Shown: piece after piece, positions 8,414-15,093 of the stretch
Numbering within the stretch: position 1 is the stretch's first letter
Layout of the letters: each line of letters starts with the position of its first letter
NCBI GenBank assembly: GCA_003151815.1
Contig: PLYN01000025.1
Span: forward strand, 1-32,844
DNA from: Bacteroidota bacterium
GTDB taxonomy: Bacteria > Bacteroidota > Bacteroidia > 2-12-FULL-35-15
Reading direction: 5' to 3'
Length of the DNA: 32,844 bases
Made by a program: the position numbers and the translations under genes
Notes under the pieces: model-generated
Databases searched by the model: none
The model's input: only the letters and a program-made list of their open reading frames with translations
What the model was told of the DNA's origin: nothing

Positions 8414-8443
8414 CAAAAGTAGGAATTTATTTTTTAACCGCAA
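8414..8443 (-). promoter_or_regulatory. Predicted sigma-A-type promoter of ilvBNCA
   Basis: On the minus strand, TTG (8443-8441) is followed after exactly 19 bases by TACTTTTG (8421-8414). This matches the Bacteroidota -33/-7 consensus (TTG, 17-23 bases, TAnnTTTG). It is placed to start an RNA near 8407, about 80 bases before the ilvB ATG. It means ilvB need not depend on transcription from ilvD or from the WYL gene. Confidence 0.7.
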
Positions 8444-8500
8444 GGGATTTTGTTTAATACCCAAATTGGAGTTTTAATCAATAGGTAGCCACTGTTTGCT

Positions 8501-8620
8501 TTAAAGTAATGATAGGGGAATAAAAAATGGTAATTCTGCCAAAAGATTCATTAAATTTTTTGCATGTGCAGAAACTACAAAAGAGATTAGTACAGCTATT
8601 GTTGTAAGTAAATATTTCAC
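8501..8620 (-). CDS. Possible 39-residue exported peptide or gene remnant after the WYL gene
   Basis: A GTG at 8620, one base beyond the WYL-gene stop, opens a 39-codon frame ending at TAA (8501-8503). The product begins MKYLLTTIAVLISF and continues VVSAHAKNLMNLLAEL. It therefore looks like a signal peptide: a lysine, a hydrophobic core and an A-H-A cleavage site near residue 20, followed by only about 19 residues. The one-base spacing allows translational coupling to the WYL gene. It could be a real tiny secreted peptide, the decayed 5' end of a lost secreted-protein gene, or chance. No homologue is recognised. Confidence 0.35.
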   Translation of the reverse strand: MKYLLTTIAVLISFVVSAHAKNLMNLLAELPFFIPLSLL

Positions 8621-8621
8621 T

Positions 8622-9521
8622 TTAATATTGTTTGAATGCCTTTTCCTGTCTGAGTTTTATCTCTTTAATCAAAGATTTTGGTTTTAAAACTTTCACATTT
8701 TCTCCTAATGAAAGCAATTCTATAATAAAGTCCAAAGTAATATACATCTTTAATTTAATTTTCAATTCGTTTTGCGTATCTAAAATGATTTGCTGGGTTT
8801 CATGCAATGGCAATGACTTAATATATTTACCTTGAAAAAGAGTGAATGATAAAATAATTTCTTCGGGTTCTTTTCCGTTGTCAGGGCTGATAATTCCAAA
8901 ACAATATTTATAACTTTCTTCAACATTATAATCTTTTGGATACTTAAATATTTTCTTTGTAATGCTAAAGTTAGCAAGACGATCAAGAGCGAAACTTTTT
9001 ATTTTTTCATCTTTGAGATCTTTAGCAATAACATACCATCGGCTTCTGAATTCTTTAATTGCATAAGGTTCAACAGTTCTTTTTTCAGATTTTTCATCCC
9101 AAAATTTTTGATACGAAAAATGTATCTGTAACCTGTTTTTTATTGCGTGAAGTAATCCGTAAAGATTTTCTGTTCCATGTGGTTTGCGTTTTTCAAAGTG
9201 AATGTATTTTGATAATCGGTCGGAAAGATTCAAAGCATTAAAAGTGTCAAATGCTTCAAGCATACGGTTATTTATATCCTGTTCCCCATCATTGGCGATG
9301 TAATATTTGTGAAATGAATTGTTTTTGATGTCTACATTGAATATGGTGCGTATCTCGTTTAAGTCCCTCTGAAATGTACGTTTGGCGATACTTAACTTGT
9401 AACCTGTAAAATCTGATTCACTATCCAGATAATTACTGATTTCTTCAAAGCTTGCTTCGCCAGAGCCTCTCAACTTTTTGATTATGGAAAAGTAACGTAA
9501 AAAGAATTCGTGTTTTGCCAT
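8622..9521 (-). CDS. WYL-domain transcriptional regulator
   Basis: A DNA-binding regulator whose WYL domain is thought, from the family, to sense a ligand such as a nucleotide or nucleic acid; WYL regulators often control defence or DNA-damage genes. The 299-residue product has an N-terminal helix-turn-helix (about 5-62, with KRTFQRDLNEIR as the recognition region). The WYL domain (about 118-190) has the namesake motif as SRWYVIAKDL near 160-169, followed by FALDRLANF. A C-terminal WCX-type domain runs from about 205 to 295 (from IILSFTLF). It is the last full gene of the island, 90 bases after the FtsZ-like gene, with its own -7-like element. It may regulate the genes upstream of it. Confidence 0.88.
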   Translation of the reverse strand: MAKHEFFLRYFSIIKKLRGSGEASFEEISNYLDSESDFTGYKLSIAKRTFQRDLNEIRTIFNVDIKNNSFHKYYIANDGEQDINNRMLEAFDTFNALNLSDRLSKYIHFEKRKPHGTENLYGLLHAIKNRLQIHFSYQKFWDEKSEKRTVEPYAIKEFRSRWYVIAKDLKDEKIKSFALDRLANFSITKKIFKYPKDYNVEESYKYCFGIISPDNGKEPEEIILSFTLFQGKYIKSLPLHETQQIILDTQNELKIKLKMYITLDFIIELLSLGENVKVLKPKSLIKEIKLRQEKAFKQY

Positions 9522-9536
9522 GATTTATTTTTTTTA

Positions 9537-9544
9537 CAAAACTA
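9537..9544 (-). promoter_or_regulatory. Candidate -7 element upstream of the WYL gene
   Basis: The minus strand reads TAGTTTTG, an exact TAnnTTTG match, 16 bases before the ATG at 9521. No good TTG is seen 17-23 bases upstream, so only half the promoter is supported. If used, the leader would be about 10 bases long. Confidence 0.4.
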
Positions 9545-9611
9545 AAATAAACATACTCTAAACTATGAAACAGTAAAGAATATTTTTGTCAGAAAATTTG
9601 GGACGAATTTT

Positions 9612-10190
9612 CTACCCAATTTCTTTTTCTTTGAAGATAGAATAAAATTGCTCATCTACTTTCTTGAAAAAATCAACTACTTGCAAGTGCCCATATTTTT
9701 CCCGAAGCGGTTTAAAATCAATACATTTGAAGTTTTGTGATAATTTTTGCAATTCAATTTTTATGCTATTTGCAAACTCTTTTTTATGCAGTGAATCAAA
9801 GTGGAAAGGCATACAGCAAATTATCATAAACTTTTTATTTTCGGCTTGGAGGTAGTAAAATAATTCTTTTATCATTTTTGTTTCTTCGTAACCACCAAGT
9901 TGAGCCAAAAGAACGTAATTAGAATTTAGAGCAAAAATTGTTTTTGTTTCAACATCAAGAATACTATGTTCCTTACTCCTCTTTTCATAATGAAAAGGTT
10001 CGTACTTGCTGTTAATTATTTCCAATTTTACTATTGGCTTTTCAGGGAAATTTATGCAAGTGTATTCCGCTTTTATTCTTTTTTTCTTAATGTGTTCTAA
10101 TGCACGGATACCGTCACTATCGATGCCAACAAAATGTATAGCCTCGTTTTGCTCTTTACGAAACAAATTCACCGCACTATTGATTTTCAT
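9612..10190 (-). CDS. Short degenerate FtsZ/tubulin-superfamily-like protein
   Basis: No function can be assigned. The 192-residue product aligns by eye with the nucleotide-binding half of FtsZ. IHFVGIDSDGIRALEH near residues 18-33 matches the first strand and T1 region (FtsZ IKVIGVGGGGGNAVEH), and KRIKAEYTCIN near 37-47 matches the next strand. NYVLLAQLGGYEE near 91-103 lies where FtsZ has its GMGGGTGTG loop. FMIICCMPFHFDSLHKKEFA near 121-140 matches FtsZ VAVVTKPFNFEGKKRMAFAE. The glycine-rich T1 and GGGTGTG motifs are lost, and the T7 loop and C-terminal half are absent, so GTPase activity and normal polymerisation are unlikely. I chose the ATG at 10190, with AGAAAG upstream and a 14-base overlap with the UDG-like gene. 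A longer frame to 10235 would add 15 residues. Homology is inferred from manual alignment only. Confidence 0.7.
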   Translation of the reverse strand: MKINSAVNLFRKEQNEAIHFVGIDSDGIRALEHIKKKRIKAEYTCINFPEKPIVKLEIINSKYEPFHYEKRSKEHSILDVETKTIFALNSNYVLLAQLGGYEETKMIKELFYYLQAENKKFMIICCMPFHFDSLHKKEFANSIKIELQKLSQNFKCIDFKPLREKYGHLQVVDFFKKVDEQFYSIFKEKEIG

Positions 10191-10863
10191 TATTATTTCT
10201 TTCTGCATTAAGCACAAATTTGATATGCCATACAAGTCTCTGATATGAGCCTTTGTCTATTGCTCTTTGTCCCGTGAGCATACTGGTAAAAAAAACCGGA
10301 GTATTTTTAAGATTTGAGTCCTTCGTTGTCAAACGATGAGTACCTATTTTATTATCAAACTCAAAATCATAATTAATCCATTCGTTAGTACCGTTTGATT
10401 TATCATAGCCCAAAAATTGTCGCGCTTTTGTATTACAAACTATTAGAACTTTTGGTTTAACTTGTTCAAGTATTTTTTTTGATACTTTAAGTTGCTCATA
10501 TATAAAAGGAACACCATATTGTTCTTTCATAATACTATCAATTGCATTTTGTTTTGTTTCTTGGAAATAAAGCAAATCCATATGGCTCCAAGGTAAACCT
10601 GTCTCTTTGAATATATTTTCAAATTTCCCGAAATATTGGCGGTAGGTATTATCCTGTTGATCCAAATTGTAGAAGGTTAATCCGTTATTTGAATTGGAAT
10701 TTGTGTAGGAAGGGTTGATACCTAAAAACAAAATCGAATTTGTCTCCAAATTATCAATTGATAAAAAACCCCTTTCAACAACTGGAATATTCCGAAATTT
10801 GGAATTTGTTAGGATGTTTGTAAGTTCCTTTTCAAACATTGATTTTACTGATACTTTTTCCAT
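10177..10863 (-). CDS. Uracil-DNA-glycosylase-superfamily-like protein
   Basis: The 228-residue product looks like a divergent member of the uracil-DNA glycosylase fold. ILFLGINPSYT near 44-54 matches motif 1 (the G-[IL]-N-P loop near the catalytic water). KVLIVCNTKARQFLG near 138-152 matches the central strand and helix. FFTSMLTGQRAIDKGS near 191-206 occupies the place of the C-terminal DNA-intercalation loop, but the typical HPS/HPSP motif is missing. Family knowledge suggests nucleic-acid binding or base excision. The missing histidine makes true uracil excision uncertain. It overlaps the FtsZ-like gene by 14 bases, so the two are probably translationally coupled, and it lies 92 bases after the AAA ATPase gene on the same strand. 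Confidence 0.62.
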   Translation of the reverse strand: MEKVSVKSMFEKELTNILTNSKFRNIPVVERGFLSIDNLETNSILFLGINPSYTNSNSNNGLTFYNLDQQDNTYRQYFGKFENIFKETGLPWSHMDLLYFQETKQNAIDSIMKEQYGVPFIYEQLKVSKKILEQVKPKVLIVCNTKARQFLGYDKSNGTNEWINYDFEFDNKIGTHRLTTKDSNLKNTPVFFTSMLTGQRAIDKGSYQRLVWHIKFVLNAERNNNENQ

Positions 10864-10955
10864 ATTTATTATTTGTTTAATTTTTTACCTACTCTATTTA
10901 GTTTTCGACTACCCTGTTTTTAATATTTATAAAAGTAATGTTTTTAATATCATTT

Positions 10956-12041
10956 TCAAGCCCCAACACCAAACCCAATTGTTTTGTGAGGTTTTGCAAA
11001 TTCAAAATGTTGTTCACGTATGTTATATATGTCAGCAAGTGTCATTGGTTCGTTTACTATTTTATCGGTAACTCCAAGTTTTTTAAGCAATGCTATTGAT
11101 TTCAAAATAGGGAGCGGTTTAAATTCATACAATGCTTTTAATCGTCCTTTTCGCAAAAGTGCTTTATCAATATTTACAAGTGGAGAATTGAAAGTGCAAA
11201 TTACTTGTATGCCCAAACTTTCTCCCAGCAATCCATCTGTAAGGTTAAGCAACATGGAAATACTTGATGCATTGCCTTTTTCTCTTGAGGTAAGAAGATT
11301 TTCTGCATCTTCAATAACGAGTATGGAGTTGGGTTCTTCTACTAATATATTTACTAAGTTTGGCGAATCAAGATTTCCCGCAATTTTAGGAGAAAGGTAA
11401 ATTACTCGTTTATTCGCGTAATGTATCAGATAACGAATGTAAGTTGATTTTCCTGTGCCGGGAGTTCCATGAAATAAAAACAAACCTGAATTATTTTTTT
11501 TCTTTAAATCCTTGATAATATTAATATGCAAATCCTTCAAATCATCAGTGTAATTAACTGATAGAGATAGATTCGGTTTTTTACTTCGCAAACCAATTAA
11601 TCTCAAACCATTTACATCTTCAATGAGAGTGGTTAATTGTGAAGAATCTTTGTGTCGGAATTTTTGTATTTCATGAGCTAATTTCTCTGCTTTTTCTGCT
11701 GAACCTTTCGTAAATAAAATTGCAACATCTCCAAATCTTTCAATCTTGATTAGTATTTTATCTTTAAGAATGTAATTAATGTTTGTACATTCCAATTTGC
11801 GCCTTTTCCTTGAATTATTAATAATTTGTTGCCGGTAATGTGTTTTTATAATTTGGTCAGCAAGGTTGCTTTCTACCCATTTCATAACGGATTCGTGATC
11901 AATATTGCTAATTACTATAGTGCTTGGTATATCTTCAAAGTAAGCAAAATAAATTCGCGAACAATTTACGTAAGAGTGTCTTTCATCAAAAATAGCGAAA
12001 TCACTCACTTTAATTTTTATTGATTGATTAGAGGTTTTCAT
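10956..12041 (-). CDS. BCS1-like AAA-family ATPase
   Basis: This is an AAA ATPase of unknown substrate. The 361-residue product has an N-terminal half (1-170) of no recognised domain. It has no clear transmembrane segment, but it includes a basic patch, RKRRK, near 78-82. The C-terminal ATPase core has Walker A GTPGTGKST near 192-200, Walker B ILVIEDAE near 240-247, a sensor-1-like TFNS near 283-286, and an arginine-finger segment ALLRKGRL near 294-301. The spacing and the segment around TDGLLGES resemble BCS1-type AAA proteins. The gene starts the island after a strong terminator and has its own candidate promoter. It precedes the UDG-like gene by 92 bases. Partner proteins could be remodelled by it, but this is inference. 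Confidence 0.8.
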   Translation of the reverse strand: MKTSNQSIKIKVSDFAIFDERHSYVNCSRIYFAYFEDIPSTIVISNIDHESVMKWVESNLADQIIKTHYRQQIINNSRKRRKLECTNINYILKDKILIKIERFGDVAILFTKGSAEKAEKLAHEIQKFRHKDSSQLTTLIEDVNGLRLIGLRSKKPNLSLSVNYTDDLKDLHINIIKDLKKKNNSGLFLFHGTPGTGKSTYIRYLIHYANKRVIYLSPKIAGNLDSPNLVNILVEEPNSILVIEDAENLLTSREKGNASSISMLLNLTDGLLGESLGIQVICTFNSPLVNIDKALLRKGRLKALYEFKPLPILKSIALLKKLGVTDKIVNEPMTLADIYNIREQHFEFAKPHKTIGFGVGA

Positions 12042-12065
12042 AGAGTTTATAGTTTAATTTTTTGT

Positions 12066-12073
12066 CAAAAGTA
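12066..12073 (-). promoter_or_regulatory. Candidate -7 element of the AAA-ATPase island
   Basis: The minus strand reads TACTTTTG, an exact TAnnTTTG match, 25 bases before the ATPase ATG. A TTG lies 14 bases upstream, closer than the usual 17-23. Two ATGACG copies (plus strand 12075-12080 and 12094-12099, 19 bases apart) flank this spacer and are unusually G+C-rich for the region. Confidence 0.5.
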
Positions 12074-12191
12074 AATGACGAGTGCGCCAAAGTATGACGC
12101 AGTTAAAAATATTTTTAAAGAAACTAACCACACACCATAACCCTAAGTATGAGGATAAATTAGTTTTATCAAAATAAGAAGAATTGTTTTT

Positions 12192-12231
12192 AAAATAAAA
12201 AAGCCCCCGATTTCGGGGGCTTTTTTATTTT
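12192..12231. terminator. Strong bidirectional-looking intrinsic terminator
   Basis: A perfect inverted repeat has arms 12192-12210 and 12213-12231: a G+C core (GCCCCCGA pairing with TCGGGGGC) flanked by A and T runs that also pair. On the minus strand the stem is followed by T-rich sequence, so it should end the ilvD-DUF962 transcript. It is symmetric, so it could also stop plus-strand transcription. It separates the ilvD unit from the ATPase island. Confidence 0.88.
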
Positions 12232-12243
12232 CATTTGTGTCAA

Positions 12244-12591
12244 TTATTTATGCCCGATTATTTTTTGTGCTTCTTCCATTTTCTTTTCAATCTGAAAAGT
12301 GATGATGTGAAAAAACATAACAAAGTCGGAACCCAGGCTATACAAAGGATATACAAAAGTAGCGGGTTTGTTTTTCTCTAAAAAGAAATGCCCGAACCAT
12401 GCAAAACCATATCCGGCTAATGGAATACAAGCAAAATATTTCCAGTTCATTTCAATGATCGATAATAAAAACAAGCTGATAACAATACCGGTTCCAACAA
12501 AATGCAAGTTGCGATTCAAACGATTGGAATGTTCGGTTAAGTAGTAAGGGTAAAAACTCCAGAACGTTTTGTATTTTTTTTCAGCTTTCAT
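12244..12591 (-). CDS. Mpo1-like (DUF962/YGL010w family) small membrane protein
   Basis: The 115-residue product matches the DUF962 family, whose yeast member Mpo1 is an ER dioxygenase in 2-hydroxy fatty acid alpha-oxidation; the bacterial role is not established. Visible family marks are the N-terminal TEHSNRLNRNLHFVGTG (residues 19-35) and the conserved GHFFLEKNKPATF (67-79). The histidines in these motifs are the candidate iron ligands. Two to three hydrophobic segments (about 30-45, 50-66 and 80-98) indicate an inner-membrane protein. It lies 86 bases after ilvD on the same strand and just before a strong terminator, so it is probably the last gene of the ilvD transcript. No metabolic link to ilvD is obvious. 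Confidence 0.85.
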   Translation of the reverse strand: MKAEKKYKTFWSFYPYYLTEHSNRLNRNLHFVGTGIVISLFLLSIIEMNWKYFACIPLAGYGFAWFGHFFLEKNKPATFVYPLYSLGSDFVMFFHIITFQIEKKMEEAQKIIGHK

Positions 12592-12677
12592 CTTGTTTAA
12601 TTATTAGTTAAGCCATTATGTTTTCTTTTTATAAATTTTTATTCCATAGAATTTATAGCAGAACCTTAGTTGATGTT

Positions 12678-14351
12678 TTACATATCCGTTAAACAACCTG
12701 TGCTTGCCGAGCTAACTTGTTTAGCGTATTTATATAGCACTCCTGATTTTACTTTATAATCTGCTTGTTTCCAAAGGCCTTTTCTGTGGGCTAATTCCGC
12801 ATCTGATATTTCAAAATTAATAGTGTCATTCACAGCATCAATCACAATGATATCACCATCTTTAACAAGAGCAATAGGGCCGCCATCAAATGCTTCCGGA
12901 CAAACATGGCCAACAACAAAGCCATGTGTTCCACCTGAAAAACGACCATCGGTTATCATCGCTACACTACCTCCTAAACCAACACCCATCAATGCAGAAG
13001 TAGGTTTTAACATTTCAGGCATACCCGGTCCGCCTTTAGGGCCTTCGTTACGGATCACAACTACTTGCCCTGCTTTTACTTGTCCTTCACGAATTCCTTT
13101 GAAGCATTCAAATTCATTTTCAAAAACTTTTGCCGGACCGGTAAAAGTTTCTCCTTCTTTTCCTGTAATTTTTGCAACCGATCCTTCAGGAGCTAAATTG
13201 CCATACAATACTCGTAAATGTCCATCTGCTTTAAGTGGATGTTCAATTGGTGCAATTACTTTTTGATCTTTAGGCAGATCAGGTACATTTGCTAAATTTT
13301 CTTTTATTGTTTTTCCTGTAACGGTCATACAATCTCCATGCAACATTCCTTTTTCCAACATGTATTTCATTACAGAAGGAGCGCCACCAACAGCAAACAG
13401 GTCTTCCATTAAATATTTACCACTTGGTTTTAAATCAGCCAAAAGTGGAGTAGCGTTATTTAATCTTGTTACATCTTCCAATGTAAAGTCAATATTCGCG
13501 GTGCGTGCAATAGCAATTAAATGCAATACAGCATTGGTAGAACCACTAAGAACGATGATGAGTCTAAAAGCATTTTCGAATGATTTTTTTGTTAAAATAT
13601 CCAAAGGTTTCAGATCTTTTTCCAATAATAATTTAACATATTTCCCGGCCTCTAAACACTCCTCGTGTTTTTCTTTACTCATTGCAGGATTGGATGAGCT
13701 GTAGGGTAATGATAATCCAAGTGCTTCAATTGCTGTAGACATTGTATTAGCTGTGTACATTCCACCGCATGCACCTGCACCCGGACAAGAATTTTTAATA
13801 ACACCTTTAAAATCTTCATTGTTGATGGTGCCGGCATATTTTTCTCCAAGCGCTTCAAATGCCGAAATGATATTTAATGTTTTTCCTTTGTAGTGTCCTC
13901 CAGCAATAGTGCCACCATAAACCATTATGGAAGGTCTGTTCAAACGTATCATTGCCATTACTGATCCAGGCATATTTTTATCGCAGCCTGCTATGGTAAC
14001 CAAACCATCATAATAGTGAGCTGCTGTAACGGCTTCAATTGAATCTGCAATTATTTCGCGTGATACTAATGAATAGCGCATGCCTTCTGTGCCATTTGAA
14101 ATGCCATCACTTACGCCGATAGTATTAAATTGTAATCCGACTAAACCAACTTCCTTAACACCTTCTTTCACCCACTTGGATAATCCGTTGAGGTGCATGT
14201 TGCAAGTATTGCCTTCGTACCATGTTGACACAATACCCACTTGCGGTTTTTTCATATCAGCCTCTGTAAGTCCAACACCATAAAGCATTGCTTGTGAAGC
14301 GGGTTGTGACTCATCTTGCGTAACAGTTTTACTGTATTTATTTAATTCCAT
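12678..14351 (-). CDS. ilvD: Dihydroxy-acid dehydratase
   Basis: An iron-sulfur dehydratase turning dihydroxy acids into 2-oxo acids, the third shared step of valine and isoleucine synthesis. The 557-residue product has the usual length. The three cluster cysteines are visible: Cys50 in EGNTCNMH, Cys123 in AGCDKNMPG and Cys195 in [15 protein letters not shown]. The C-terminal region has the conserved [14 protein letters not shown] and [20 protein letters not shown] motifs that line the active site. Its promoter matches the Bacteroidota consensus. In related bacteria ilvD usually adjoins ilvB; here a DUF962 gene, a terminator and an unrelated island lie between them. Confidence 0.97.
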   Translation of the reverse strand: MELNKYSKTVTQDESQPASQAMLYGVGLTEADMKKPQVGIVSTWYEGNTCNMHLNGLSKWVKEGVKEVGLVGLQFNTIGVSDGISNGTEGMRYSLVSREIIADSIEAVTAAHYYDGLVTIAGCDKNMPGSVMAMIRLNRPSIMVYGGTIAGGHYKGKTLNIISAFEALGEKYAGTINNEDFKGVIKNSCPGAGACGGMYTANTMSTAIEALGLSLPYSSSNPAMSKEKHEECLEAGKYVKLLLEKDLKPLDILTKKSFENAFRLIIVLSGSTNAVLHLIAIARTANIDFTLEDVTRLNNATPLLADLKPSGKYLMEDLFAVGGAPSVMKYMLEKGMLHGDCMTVTGKTIKENLANVPDLPKDQKVIAPIEHPLKADGHLRVLYGNLAPEGSVAKITGKEGETFTGPAKVFENEFECFKGIREGQVKAGQVVVIRNEGPKGGPGMPEMLKPTSALMGVGLGGSVAMITDGRFSGGTHGFVVGHVCPEAFDGGPIALVKDGDIIVIDAVNDTINFEISDAELAHRKGLWKQADYKVKSGVLYKYAKQVSSASTGCLTDM

Positions 14352-14371
14352 AATTATGATGTTTTTTTTTG

Positions 14372-14401
14372 CGAAGGTAAATTTTTATTTTCAAAGACCA
14401 A
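14372..14401 (-). promoter_or_regulatory. Predicted promoter of ilvD
   Basis: On the minus strand TTG (14401-14399), 19 bases, then TACCTTCG (14379-14372), one base off TAnnTTTG. It lies about 20 bases before the ilvD start. Spacing and position are like those of the ilvB promoter. Confidence 0.55.
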
Positions 14402-14428
14402 TGGCATTTTTATTAAACCTCACCCCAA

Positions 14429-14450
14429 CCCCTCTCCAATTGGAGAGGGG
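14429..14450. repeat. 22-bp perfect palindrome between DUF1697 gene and ilvD
   Basis: CCCCTCTCCAA and its exact reverse complement sit back to back (11 plus 11 bases, no loop). It begins seven bases after the DUF1697 stop codon in that gene's direction of transcription. It may serve as its transcript end, although the T-run is weak. The sequence type (CCCCAACCCCTCTCC) is a frequent intergenic repeat in this phylum, as far as I know. Confidence 0.7.
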
Positions 14451-14456
14451 CTAGTG

Positions 14457-14993
14457 TTACGATTTCATTATTTTAAAAATTTCATTTGTGGTTTTCCAAT
14501 TACGAGTAGTGGCTTTTACCTTTAATTTATTTTCAAAAAAAGTATTGTTCAATTTAGTATTTCCATAACCATTCGGACAATAAAGATAGATCTCTTTGCC
14601 TGAAATATAAAACCTGTCGGGATCATAATTCAGGTCTTTCAATTTGTCTAGATTTTCCTGCATTGGATCTTTTTCGAGGTAGGTAATATGAAGTTTCTCA
14701 AGTTCAATATTTTTTTCTTTAAGAAATGGATTACGATTTATGACTTCTTTCATTTCGTCAATAGACCTGATTATTATTGGAACATTAAAGCCATATTTTG
14801 CTTCTATATTTTTCTCAATTCGTTCGGAAATGCCTTTTGCAGTGGCATTTTCAAAAATAACATTTCCGCTTTGAATGTAGGTGGTGATATTTTTAAATCC
14901 CAAATTTTCATACAGAATTTTTAGATCTGTCATTTTTATTTGTTTGTGTCCACTTACATTAATGCCTCTTAAGATGGATAGAAAAATTGTCAT
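14457..14993 (-). CDS. DUF1697 family protein
   Basis: The 178-residue cytoplasmic product matches DUF1697, a family without an established function. The family mark is the N-terminal FLSILRGINVSGHKQIKM (residues 4-21), followed by LKILYENLGFKNITTYIQSG and NVIFEN (to about 50). Two alpha/beta repeats follow, with HITYLEKDP near the start of the second half and the C-terminal TTRNWKTTNEIFKIM that is usual in the family. It starts at the ATG at 14993. It lies between a hairpin terminator upstream (15028-15057) and a palindrome downstream, so it is probably a single-gene transcript. Confidence 0.85.
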   Translation of the reverse strand: MTIFLSILRGINVSGHKQIKMTDLKILYENLGFKNITTYIQSGNVIFENATAKGISERIEKNIEAKYGFNVPIIIRSIDEMKEVINRNPFLKEKNIELEKLHITYLEKDPMQENLDKLKDLNYDPDRFYISGKEIYLYCPNGYGNTKLNNTFFENKLKVKATTRNWKTTNEIFKIMKS

Positions 14994-15027
14994 AAATTAT
15001 TTATTTTTAATGTTGCGTTATCAATAA

Positions 15028-15057
15028 AAATGCCCGAACAAAATTGTCCGGGCATTT
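15028..15057 (-). terminator. Intrinsic terminator of the 1744-residue surface protein gene
   Basis: AAATGCCCG at 15028-15036 pairs with CGGGCATTT at 15049-15057. An inner ACA/TGT pair sits beyond one mismatch and closes a short loop. On the minus strand a T-rich run follows. It lies 36 bases beyond the stop of the gene ending at 15094. Confidence 0.82.
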
Positions 15058-15093
15058 CTTTTATACTATCCAAATTTACAATTATCTATATTA

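Noticed and set aside
11020-11400. 126-codon plus-strand ORF across the AAA ATPase gene
   Set aside because: It is the antisense shadow of the ATPase core, whose Walker A/B and arginine-finger motifs make the minus strand clearly coding.
9612-12041. Insertion sequence or integrase-borne island
   Set aside because: No transposase, integrase, tRNA site or terminal inverted repeat was found at the island edges, so the mode of acquisition is not shown.
12823-13266. 147-codon plus-strand ORF inside ilvD
   Set aside because: Antisense to a fully conserved enzyme with all cluster cysteines; rich in Pro and Ser as a reverse-frame artefact.
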